A stretch of DNA of 64,000 bases from positions 8,872 through 72,871 of the forward strand of contig NW_005201080.1 of the NCBI RefSeq assembly GCF_000372725.1. The letters run 5' to 3'. Numbering within the stretch: position 1 is the stretch's first letter; every line of letters starts with the position of its first letter. The translations under genes and the position numbers were made by a program. The stretch is from Emiliania huxleyi CCMP1516 (lineage: Eukaryota; Haptophyta; Isochrysidales; Noelaerhabdaceae). Of this stretch, positions 56,061 to 64,000 are shown in pieces. The notes beneath the pieces were generated by a model. That model searched no databases, was not told where the DNA came from, and saw only the letters and a program-made list of their open reading frames with translations.

Positions 56061-59000
56061 ATGGCAATGGAGGCGGAAGCGGAGCCCGTCGTCGACGACG
56101 GCTGGGAGCAGGTCAAGGAGAACGCGCAGCCGCTCCGCCGCGGTCGGAAGGCCAAGGCGCTGGGCGAGATCGCGGTGGCCGACCGAGCCGCCTCCGACGC
56201 GCGCGAGGCGCGGCGCCAGCAGTGGGTCGAGGCGCTCAGGCGGGCAGCCGACGGGGCGGACCCGCTGGCGACGTGGGTCGGCTACATCCGGTGGACGCAG
56301 GAGGCGTACCCGACCGGCGGCAAGGAGGCCGGGCTGATGCAGCTGCTCGAGGACTGCGCGTACGGCCTCAAGGACGACTCACGCTACACCGACGACGCGC
56401 GGTACCTGCGCGTGTGGATCCAGTACGCCGACTGCGTGCGCGACCCGGAGCAGATCTTCGACTACCTGTACGACCGGCACATCGGCCAGAAATTCGCCCT
56501 CTTCTGGGAGGCCTGGGCCTCCGTCCTCGAGACGAAGCGCAAGTACCCCGCCGCCGACAAGGCGTATGAGCGCGGCCTGCTGCTCAAGGCGGCGCCGCTC
56601 GACCGGCTGCAGCGCGCGCACCTCAAGTTCCAGCACCGGCAGGTGCAGCTGGTGATGAAGGGCGGGCCGCCCGGCGAGAGCGCCCCCGAGGCCGACGCCG
56701 CCCCCGCCGGCCGCGAGCGGCGCGCGCTCAACCGGCTCACGAGGAAGGAGGGCGGATCGAGCCGCAGGCCAACGAGCCAGCGGCCGGCCGCGCCGCTCAA
56801 GCCCAGCGGCGCGCCGGGGGCGGGCGGCGCAGCGAACGGCTCGTCGGGCGGCTCGTCGGGCACCATCGGCGGCAACTTCACCATCTTCGACGACGACGCC
56901 GCGCGCGCCGATGCGGAGGGCGACGAGGAGGGCGCGAGCCGCGCGGGCGCGTGGGAGGCGGGCACGATGACGCAGCAGGCGAAGGAGAACAGCGCGGCGG
57001 CGACGGCGTGGGACGGGGTCACCCTGCCGCAGCGCAAGCCCGCCGGCGCGCCGCAGGGCCCCGCCGAGCCGGAGGGTTGCCCCTTCTCCATCCACGTCGA
57101 CGACGGCTGCGCCCCCGAGCCGTCCGGCGGCGAACGCGGCTTAGACGCGCGGCCGGCCGGTGCGGGGAGCAGCGTGCGGCTGCGGCTCGACGGGCCTGCG
57201 CGGTACGAGCGCGCGCGGGAGGAGGCGCTGCACAGCAACCCGCTCTCGCGCTTCACGGACGGGCGGGGAGGGGGAGGCGCGGCCGCCACGCCGCCGCTGC
57301 AGCCCGGCCGCGGCGGTGCGGGCGGCGCGGCGGCGCGAGGCGGCGCGTCCGGCGCCGCAGCGGCCGCGCCTGCGGGGAAGGGCTCGGAGGCGCTCGGCTA
57401 CGCCCCCGAGCTGCTGCTGCACTCCGGCGAGGAGGTCTGCTTCGAGGAGGTGAGGGAGCGGGTGCGGCACTCGGCCGCAGCGCTGCGCGCCGCCACCGAG
57501 CGAGCCTCTGCCGAGGAGGAGCGGCTGCGCGAGGAGGGGGCGGCGAGGGAGGCGGCGGAGGCGGCACGGGAAGCGGCGGAGGCAGAGGCGGCGGCACGGG
57601 AGGCAGAGGCGGTGGCACGGGAGGCAGAGGCGGTGGCACGGGAGGCGGAGGCGGCACGGGAGGCAGAGGCGGCGGCACGGGAGGCAGAGGCGGCACGGGA
57701 GGCAGAGGCGGCGCGGGCGGAGCAGGCGCGGGCGGCGGAGGAGGCGAGGCTCCGCGCAGAGGCGGCGGCCGCCGCGAGCGCAGCGGCCGAGGAGGCGGAG
57801 CGCGCTGCTGCCGAGGCGGAGCGCGAGGAGGCGCGGAAGAATGCGAGCGACCCGAACGCGCGCGCGTGTGGTGGTCACGGGCTGTACGAGGACGCGGATG
57901 GCCTGACAGTGCGGCTCGCCTCGGCGCCCACCGACGACGGGCTGACCATCAACACCAAGGCTGCACTCGAGATGCTGATGCCGTCCTTCCGCGACGACGA
58001 CGACGAGCCGGAGCAGGACCTCCAAGAGCCGCCGGCGCGAGCGCTCTACAGCACCTCCCTCTACAGCACCTCCTCTCGTGGCCAGGGCGGGATGAAGCCG
58101 GCCGGGATGATGACTCCACTCCCGCACACGAGCGGCGCGCCGCTCGCCCCGCGCTCGTCGGTGCCGCACGACACCCCGAGGCGAGCCGAGCCGGCCCGGG
58201 CGCAAGAGGGCACGCCCGGAGCCTGGCTCGGAGACACGCCTCGGCCGCAGCCCGGCGCCGCCGGGCTGCGGCCAGCCGCCGCCAAGCAGGCCTCGTCGCT
58301 GCGCCCGCCCACGCGACTGGCCTTGGACTCGCCGCTCCCGCGAGGCGGCGCGACACAGGCCGCGGCGTCGGGCCACCCACTCGCCGCTCCTCCGCCCTCA
58401 GCAGTGCCCGCCGCTGCGCCACCCCGCGACCTGATGGGCGAGGACATGCCGGCCGACACTAAGGCAGCCCTCGCCAAGCTAGACGACGGCCTGCTCAACG
58501 GGCAGGGCGCGCCCGGTGAAGAGACGGCCACGAACCCCCCGCCGTCCGCGAGCGGCTTCGGCATCTTCTGCGACGATGCGCCGCCCGCGCCGCCCGCGCC
58601 GCCCTCGCCGGCCCCTGCCGCTTCGTTCGGCATCTTCTGCGACGACGCGCCAGCTGCGCAGCCCGCGCCGGCCTCGCCGGCCGCTGCCGCTTCGTTCGGC
58701 ATCTTCTGCGACGACGCGCCAGCTGCGCCGCCCGTTGCCGCAGCGTCGTCGACTTCGGCCAGCGCGCCATTCGCTGTCTTTGGAGACGCCACCGAGGACA
58801 TGACCATTAACACCGCTGCCGCCATCGCCTCGTTTGACGACGCCGAGAACTCGGTCGCGCCTGCATGGGGGGGCAGCGCCCGGAAAGCCTTCGCCTTTGA
58901 GGTGCATCCCGGCGTGTACCACGACGGCAGCAGCGAGCCTCCGCCCGAGGAGGACATCACGTTTCAGCGCTCGGCCGCCATCGCCGCCTTCACCGACGCC

Positions 59001-59261
59001 GAGAACGATGCCGGCGCCGAGGCGGTTGCGCGCGCGGTCGCTGCGCGTGAAGCTGCGCTCGCCGCAACGGCAGCTGTGTCGGGCCGGATCGTCGTCTCTA
59101 GCCGCCTCCCCGACGGGGCCCCGCCCCCTCCGCCTCTAGCGGCGAGCAGCGGAGCGCGAGCACCACCCGACGCTTCCCCGACCCTTCGCCTCCGACAGCT
59201 GCAGGGCGGAGGGCTGCCAGGCGAGCTTGACGGCGAGGGCGGGTCGTTCCTCCTGGGGTGA
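56061..59261 (+). CDS. Mad3/BubR1-like spindle checkpoint protein
   Basis: The 1066-residue product begins with a KEN box (residues 19-21 in WEQVKENAQPLRRGR), then a BUB1/Mad3 TPR region (WVGYIRWTQEAYPTGGKEAG, YLRVWIQYADCVRDPEQIF, YLYDRHIGQKFALFWEAWA). A second KEN lies at 308 (QQAKENSAA). A GLEBS-like Bub3-binding motif lies near 450-470 (GYAPELLLHSGEEVCFEEVR). ABBA-type motifs sit at about 273, 342, 833, 856, 879 and 904 (FTIFDDD, FSIHVDD, FGIFCDD three times, FAVFGDA). BUB1 CDII-like TINTKAALEMLM at 629 recurs in weaker form near 797, 914 and 966. An Ala/Glu/Arg coiled stretch fills 480-610. No kinase domain follows. Inferred role: APC/C-Cdc20 inhibition in the mitotic checkpoint. Confidence 0.88.
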   Translation: MAMEAEAEPVVDDGWEQVKENAQPLRRGRKAKALGEIAVADRAASDAREARRQQWVEALRRAADGADPLATWVGYIRWTQEAYPTGGKEAGLMQLLEDCAYGLKDDSRYTDDARYLRVWIQYADCVRDPEQIFDYLYDRHIGQKFALFWEAWASVLETKRKYPAADKAYERGLLLKAAPLDRLQRAHLKFQHRQVQLVMKGGPPGESAPEADAAPAGRERRALNRLTRKEGGSSRRPTSQRPAAPLKPSGAPGAGGAANGSSGGSSGTIGGNFTIFDDDAARADAEGDEEGASRAGAWEAGTMTQQAKENSAAATAWDGVTLPQRKPAGAPQGPAEPEGCPFSIHVDDGCAPEPSGGERGLDARPAGAGSSVRLRLDGPARYERAREEALHSNPLSRFTDGRGGGGAAATPPLQPGRGGAGGAAARGGASGAAAAAPAGKGSEALGYAPELLLHSGEEVCFEEVRERVRHSAAALRAATERASAEEERLREEGAAREAAEAAREAAEAEAAAREAEAVAREAEAVAREAEAAREAEAAAREAEAAREAEAARAEQARAAEEARLRAEAAAAASAAAEEAERAAAEAEREEARKNASDPNARACGGHGLYEDADGLTVRLASAPTDDGLTINTKAALEMLMPSFRDDDDEPEQDLQEPPARALYSTSLYSTSSRGQGGMKPAGMMTPLPHTSGAPLAPRSSVPHDTPRRAEPARAQEGTPGAWLGDTPRPQPGAAGLRPAAAKQASSLRPPTRLALDSPLPRGGATQAAASGHPLAAPPPSAVPAAAPPRDLMGEDMPADTKAALAKLDDGLLNGQGAPGEETATNPPPSASGFGIFCDDAPPAPPAPPSPAPAASFGIFCDDAPAAQPAPASPAAAASFGIFCDDAPAAPPVAAASSTSASAPFAVFGDATEDMTINTAAAIASFDDAENSVAPAWGGSARKAFAFEVHPGVYHDGSSEPPPEEDITFQRSAAIAAFTDAENDAGAEAVARAVAAREAALAATAAVSGRIVVSSRLPDGAPPPPPLAASSGARAPPDASPTLRLRQLQGGGLPGELDGEGGSFLLG

Positions 59262-59561
59262 ACGTGTGGTGGCGCGGTGGAGCGATGGAGAGCAAGGCAA
59301 CGCATACGCAAGACTGGCAGTTGCGCTTGCGGAGAGATTTTTCGTAGATTGAGACGTGGTGAGAGCTCGAGCGAGTCGCGTGGGCTTGTGGTGCGCAGCC
59401 GACCCTGTCGAGTCTAAAATAATAAAAGGAGAAGGTAAAGCCGTACAGAAGGAGTAGCCTGCAGGCAGCAGGGCCCAGGGGTGTGCTCTGTGCTTCCGTG
59501 TGCTGTTGTCCTGTCCAAACTCCTTGTGAAAAAGGGGGAGATAGGGAAATTTCATCATTCA

Positions 59562-60059
59562 CTTAGGGGACCCCTAGGGTTCTGAGGGCCGGATTTTTTT
59601 TTACCTTTTAAGAAACGAGGAGGTTTAGGGGCTTAACTTGCCATTTAAGAGATTGCAGGCAACGGGGGTCCCTCTTTTAAGAGACCGTTTTGCGTTTAAG
59701 AAAATCGGCCTCGCCGGCATGCGTCGCTGGGTTCCGCGCCGTTTTCTCCAATACTGCTGTTATTAGGCACAAACCCGCCTCTGAAGACACATCTGTAAGT
59801 CTGGTGCACTGGCAGGAGCCATACTCGCATAGGGGGCGCATGCTAGCTGACTGTAGCCAGCTTCCCGGCCTCCGGCGTCTACCTGGAGCCTCCCGGACCA
59901 TCGACCTCGGGAGCTCTCCCGAACTGTTTAAGCGTTTAAGACCGTTTAAGGAATTGGCGGCCCAGCAGCTCTTAAAACTTGCCCGGGCAAGTTTTAAGCC
60001 GTTTAAGCCGCAGGCGCCCCAGGGCCCACCCTTTTAAGCCTAGGGGTCCCCTACCTAAG
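59562..60059. mobile_element. Intact-looking TIR element with 8-bp target duplication
   Basis: A 498-bp element is flanked on both sides by ATCATTCA (59554-59561 and 60060-60067). The ends are inverted: CTTAGGGGACCCCTAGG on the left, and on the right the complement reads CTTAGGTAGGGGACCCCTAG. About ten TTTAAG or CTTAAA words are spread through it, often in tandem (GTTTAAGCGTTTAAGACC), which could be transposase sites. No coding region. An 8-bp duplication suits hAT-like transposons; the family is otherwise unproven. It lies between the Mad3-like gene and the helical-repeat gene. Confidence 0.75.
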
Positions 60060-60635
60060 ATCATTCATGCATCACCGTACACCGACACGAGAGAGAGAGA
60101 GAGAGACGGAGAGTGTTAGCAATCGTGACAGAGACCGCTTCAGACGTGAGTCGTGAGAATCGACGGACCAACCCCACCAAACAAATCTCACAGTCATAGA
60201 TCAGTATAAGCTATAACCACTCACACGCGGTTGTTGAGAGTTGTTTTGTGTTTGCACCAATCAATGACAATGGGCCCGGGCGCGCGCATTCTTGATTCTA
60301 CTACTACGGCTTTACTACTATAATACTATAGAAAATTTTCTACCGACACCGTCCGTACTCTCTATCTACGAACGAACGAACGCCATCTCTCTCCCTCCCT
60401 CCCTCGTCCGCCCGCAACCCCGACCGATCCCTCACGAGTTGCCGGAGCGTCGCACTCTCTCTCTGAGTGGTAACAGCCTCGTACCCAGTGGAAACAGCCG
60501 CCCCTACGTCCTAGGGATCTCAGGGACAACCAAAACGAACCCCAACACGGGCAAGGAGATCACAGCGTGACTGAGTTGGTCTCTGCAATTCGCGCGGCAG
60601 GAACAGCCACACTCCCTCTTTCGACCCTCGCAGCC

Positions 60636-63347
60636 ATGCCGCTTTTCAGCAAGAACAGCCCCGGCTCGCCGCTGATGCCGCCGCCCTCGAGGGAGTACAT
60701 CGCAAAGGCGCGCGCGTCGCCGCCCAAGAAGCTCGCTCCTCTCGCTCTGCCGTCCGCGGACATCAGCGACGACGCGGCGAAGGTGCCTCGCGGCAAGATC
60801 GAGATGCAGCCTGCACTGCTGGCGGAGTTTGCCGGCCTGATCGATGCCATCGGTCCCGCCATCTGCCAGCTCCTGCCGGGCGAGGCCGGCCTCGCCAAGG
60901 GTCTCCAGCACATCTTCAAGGCCGTGGTGGACGCCGCGGGCGGCTCGCTCGAGGCCGTCGCCTGCCTGCTCAAGGAGCTGTCCACGGGGCACCTCTTCGA
61001 CGGCATCAAGCATTTCCTGAGCAACATCGCGACGACGGTTGGCTGCACGCTCGACGAAGTCTACCAGGCCGTGCAGGCGCTGCTCGGCGGCGTGGAGGAC
61101 CTGACCGGCTCGATCGGCAAGATTGTCGAGTGCATCCTCAAGAATGTCGGCGAGCTGCTCTCCGAGATCAAGAAGGGAGTTGTCGCGCTCCTCAAGTGCA
61201 TCCTTCCGACCAAGCTCTTCGCCAGCATCGAGGCGCTCGTGGGCGGCATTCTCCGCGAGGTGTCCAGCCTCGTCGACCTGCGCTGCCTCTTTGAGAACAT
61301 CGAGCACCTCCTGTGCACGGTCTTCTCGGCGGTGCGCTTTCTGCTTCAGAACGTGGCGTCGATCGTCTTTACCATCCTCTGCGACACGAAGAAGGTCGTG
61401 GATGGCGTCCTCGTTGCGACGGGCAAGGTTGTCAGCGACGCCATGGGCCTCGTCAAGGAGGTCCTGGGCGACGTCTTCCGCCTGGTCAGGCACGCCCTGT
61501 GCGAGGTCGCCATCTTCCTGCGGGGCCTCTTCGGCGGCGTCTCGGGCTTCCTCTGCCACCTCCTGCTCGACATCGAGCAGCTTCTCTGCTCCATCCTCGG
61601 CGGCCCGCACCACTGCCTCGGCGCCGTCGACAAGATTGGCTGCGCCATCGGCAAGGTGTTTCCGGCCATCGAGCAGAGCGCGCTGTGCCTCTTCGGCCAC
61701 ATCCAGCGCAAGGGCGTGGACAGCAAGGGCGCGCTCAAGCTCTGCCTGCACGAGGTCTCCGGCAACTTCCTCTGCGATCTCTTCACCGAGCTCAAGGGCT
61801 TCCTCGAGATGGTTGCCAAGGCCGTCGGCTGCACGCTGTCCGACGTCTTCGCGGCGGTCCGGATGATCCTGAACGGCGTCGCGTGCGAGACGAGCAAGAT
61901 TGTGAGCTACATCCTCGCCAACGTGGGCTGCCTGCTGGATGGGGTCAAGAAGGCCGTCGTCTGCCTCCTCAAGAAGGTGCTGCCGGCGGGGCTCTTCTGC
62001 AGCATCGAGAAGCTCCTCTCCACCATCCTCTGCAGCGTCGCCAACCTGGTCGACCTGCGCAAGCTCTTCCGCGGGATCTGGGGCCTCGTGGGCGAGGTGC
62101 TCTGCTTCACCAAGTTCCTGCTCGCGGGCGTCGGCTGCCTCGTCCGGGAGATTCTCACCGAGAGCGGCGAGCTCGTCAACGGCGTCCTCTGCAAGACGGG
62201 CAAGGTGGTGCACAACACGCTCGAGCTCGTCAAGGAGGTGGTGGGCGACGCGCTGTGCTACGTGCACGGCCTGCTGGAAAAGGTCGGCTGCTTCGTGGAG
62301 GAGCTGCTGGGCAGCATCGACACCTTCCTCTGCTGGCTCTTCACCGAGGTCTCCAAGCTGGTGGGCGCCATCCTGCACGGCGTGTCTTGGATCCTTGGGC
62401 AGGTCAACAAGATCTTCCCCGCGATCTGCGCGCTGCTGCCGGGCATCGACGGCATCGTCAGCGACATCCTCTCGGGCGTCGCCTGCGTCGTCCAGGACGA
62501 GCTCGATCAGGTCAAGCTGCTTCTCGAGGCGATCGGCTGCGCCGTGGCGAAGATTCTGAAGCCGATCCGGTGCTTCCTCGAGTTCATCGCCAAGGAGGTG
62601 GGCTGCACGGTGAAGGAGGTCTTCTGCGCCGTCAAGGCGCTGCTGTGCGGCGTCGGCGGCCTCGTCGGCAAGACGCTCAGGATCGTGCAGTGCATCCTCG
62701 CCAACGTCGGCCGGCTCGTTCAGGACGTGCTCGCGGGCGTCGTCTGCTTCCTGCAGAAGCTCAACCTGCCGTCGATCGGCGAGAAGATCGCGGCGCTTGT
62801 CGGCACCATCCTCTGCGAGGTGAGGGACCTGGTGGACCTGCGCGGCCTCTTCTGCAAGATCGCGGCGCTGCTGCACGGCATCTTCGACTTCACCTGCTGC
62901 CTGCTCAAGAATGTCGAGTGGCTGGTCTGCACCATCCTCGGCGACGTCACGGCGCTCGTCCGCGACGTGCTCGGCTCGGTGCTGCACGAGCTGTGCGTGG
63001 TCCTGGAGGACGTGGCCGTGTTTGTGTACTGCACGCTCGGCGGCGTCAACTGCCTCGTGTCGGCCATCTTCCACGACGTCATCTGCCTGCTCAAGGGGAT
63101 CCTCTGCCCGAAGCACGACATCTGCTGCCCCGGGACGGCCAAGAGGATGGGCCTCTGCTTCGTGTTCGACCTGCTCAACGGGCTCAACATGGCCTTCGAG
63201 CCCTGGCTGGGGTACATCAAGTGCGGCCCGGGCTACGGCCTGCTCGCGGTCCAGGTCAAGCCCTTTGGCGTGCCGCTGATCTACGGCAACGTCTGCGGCC
63301 CGGTGCCCTCCTGCCCGGCGCCGCCGCAGCCGCCGGCGTGCAAGTAG
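60636..63347 (+). CDS. Cysteine-rich protein of three long amphipathic-helix repeats, novel
   Basis: A single exon of 903 residues from ATG (MPLFSKNSPGSPLMPPPSRE). After a Pro/Lys-rich head, three repeats of about 260 residues follow. Anchor VGCT-(L/V)-xxVxxAV occurs near residues 134, 397 and 655; anchor LVDLR-x-LF near 212, 471 and 732. Each repeat is a chain of short amphipathic helices of the type IGKIVECILKNVGELL, with Gly or Pro at turns and Cys facing the hydrophobic side. A non-repeat tail (CFVFDLLNGLNMAFEPWLGY, GYGLLAVQVKPFGVPLIYGN) ends in CPAPPQPPACK. No signal peptide or classic transmembrane span was seen. I do not recognise the family. Apolipoprotein-like lipid or membrane coating is a guess. 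Confidence 0.8.
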   Translation: MPLFSKNSPGSPLMPPPSREYIAKARASPPKKLAPLALPSADISDDAAKVPRGKIEMQPALLAEFAGLIDAIGPAICQLLPGEAGLAKGLQHIFKAVVDAAGGSLEAVACLLKELSTGHLFDGIKHFLSNIATTVGCTLDEVYQAVQALLGGVEDLTGSIGKIVECILKNVGELLSEIKKGVVALLKCILPTKLFASIEALVGGILREVSSLVDLRCLFENIEHLLCTVFSAVRFLLQNVASIVFTILCDTKKVVDGVLVATGKVVSDAMGLVKEVLGDVFRLVRHALCEVAIFLRGLFGGVSGFLCHLLLDIEQLLCSILGGPHHCLGAVDKIGCAIGKVFPAIEQSALCLFGHIQRKGVDSKGALKLCLHEVSGNFLCDLFTELKGFLEMVAKAVGCTLSDVFAAVRMILNGVACETSKIVSYILANVGCLLDGVKKAVVCLLKKVLPAGLFCSIEKLLSTILCSVANLVDLRKLFRGIWGLVGEVLCFTKFLLAGVGCLVREILTESGELVNGVLCKTGKVVHNTLELVKEVVGDALCYVHGLLEKVGCFVEELLGSIDTFLCWLFTEVSKLVGAILHGVSWILGQVNKIFPAICALLPGIDGIVSDILSGVACVVQDELDQVKLLLEAIGCAVAKILKPIRCFLEFIAKEVGCTVKEVFCAVKALLCGVGGLVGKTLRIVQCILANVGRLVQDVLAGVVCFLQKLNLPSIGEKIAALVGTILCEVRDLVDLRGLFCKIAALLHGIFDFTCCLLKNVEWLVCTILGDVTALVRDVLGSVLHELCVVLEDVAVFVYCTLGGVNCLVSAIFHDVICLLKGILCPKHDICCPGTAKRMGLCFVFDLLNGLNMAFEPWLGYIKCGPGYGLLAVQVKPFGVPLIYGNVCGPVPSCPAPPQPPACK

Positions 63348-63411
63348 ACGCGCGGCCGAGCGCGCGCCCGGAGGGGCCACGGCCGGCTCACTGGGATGCC
63401 CACTTGCCACC

Positions 63412-63775
63412 ATGCATAGCATGCATAGCATGCATAGCATGCACAGCATGCACATCAGCATGTGCGCGGAGAGAGAGTGAGAGAGAGAGAGTTCATTCGG
63501 GGGTGTACGTTCTCTCTCTCTCGGGGTGAGTGTGTGTGTCCAGTGAGAGGGTGTTGGGGGACCGGACCTGGGGGGGGGGTCGCGCGTGTGGGGTCTGCGT
63601 TTCATTCGCTCCTTTCCACTTTCATTGAGCGCGCGGCTGTGCGTGCGGCACCGCGGTTTCTTCTGAGGGAGGGTGCAGAGGATGTAGAATGTAGAGCGCT
63701 GTAGAGCTGTAGAGCTGTAGAGCGCTCTACATCTCTACACCTCTACAGCGCTCTACACTCTACATAAAATAAATA
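63412..63775. repeat. GCATAGCAT tandem repeat, GA/CT tracts and a CTCTACA hairpin
   Basis: (GCATAGCAT)n at about 63412-63450 is followed by GAGAGAGA and CTCTCTCT tracts that can pair. At about 63687-63768 repeats of TGTAGAGCGC and GAGCTGTAGAGC face CTCTACATCTCTACACCTC and AGCGCTCTACA, giving a long imperfect hairpin. The same CTCTACA words fill 54600-54690. This is the 3' flank of the helical-repeat gene. Confidence 0.75.
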
Positions 63776-64000
63776 AATACAACGTACACCCCAAACGAGG
63801 GGTGGGAGAAGGACAGGGTCCCCACCTGCACGAGCAGGATCTTGTAAGGACGATCAGGGACACAGGGGAACGGGAGCGGGGAGCGCATCGCGACACGGAG
63901 GGGGGCTGGGCAGGGTTCACCCTCACGACAGGGTCCCAGGGATTCCTCTCTCGTATAGGACAGGTTGCACCCGGCGGCACGGGGGCAAGCGCGGGCCTCC
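63776..64000. other. Window end; no gene recognised
   Basis: Starts with TAAAATAAATAAATAC and then returns to GC-rich sequence without recognisable coding motifs. Confidence 0.4.

Noticed and set aside
60504-63605. A 1033-residue minus-strand frame opposite the helical-repeat gene
   Set aside because: Asp/Glu/Ala/Val-rich shadow of the plus-strand gene, caused by GC-rich third codon positions; it has no motifs and no ATG context.

Overview
The window is nuclear DNA of a GC-rich eukaryotic microbe, most likely a unicellular alga of the haptophyte type. That placement is inference. It rests on the high GC content, short spliceosomal introns, a fused plant/fungal-type urease, a highly conserved actin, a KEN-box Mad3/BubR1-like checkpoint protein and many simple repeats. 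There is no bacterial operon structure. Genes lie on both strands, often as divergent pairs with 200-400 bp between them, and are separated by repeat-rich spacers. I recognised no tRNA or rRNA gene and no CRISPR array.

Layout. At 1.8-8.2 kb are two small methyltransferase-type genes on +, an uncharacterised Rossmann-like gene on -, a CxxC protein on - and a broken Ulp1/C48-like protease on +. At 9.1-15.5 kb is a long minus-strand run of exons from one or more chromatin-type genes, with two MYB repeats, two PPGW (MBD-like) modules and introns built of tandem repeats. At 17.2-18.5 kb is a fold-back element full of G-tract minisatellite. At 18.6-24.8 kb are an ankyrin gene, LRR and RCC1 fragments, a PARP-type zinc finger gene and an F-box/beta-propeller gene. 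At 24.9-31.2 kb is a repeat block: a 195-bp tandem duplication, then two tandem composite elements that share both ends, the first holding seven copies of a 379-bp unit. At 31.5-40 kb are a CS/CAP-like/TPR protein, a BTB protein, actin, a prolyl-4-hydroxylase-like oxygenase and a TauE-type membrane protein. The 40-43.4 kb spacer has no gene I recognise. At 43.4-53.5 kb are an ankyrin protein, a protein kinase, urease and a RanBP2-zinc-finger/GST fusion. At 56-63.3 kb are a Mad3/BubR1-like protein, an intact-looking TIR element and a cysteine-rich protein of three ~260-residue helical repeats.

Strongest observations. (1) The introns that protein conservation fixes best (actin, urease twice, TauE-like, METTL21-like, LRR, zinc-finger/GST twice) start with GC, nearly always GCGC and usually GCGCGC, and end with AG. 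Other introns here are GT-AG. (2) The protein at 60636-63347 is large, cysteine-rich, built of three long amphipathic-helix repeats and matches no family I know. (3) The Mad3-like protein has about six ABBA-type motifs and four copies of a BUB1 TINTKAA-like motif. (4) RanBP2 zinc fingers are fused to a glutathione S-transferase fold. Two overlapping features are annotated separately where exon structure could not be resolved without RNA data.
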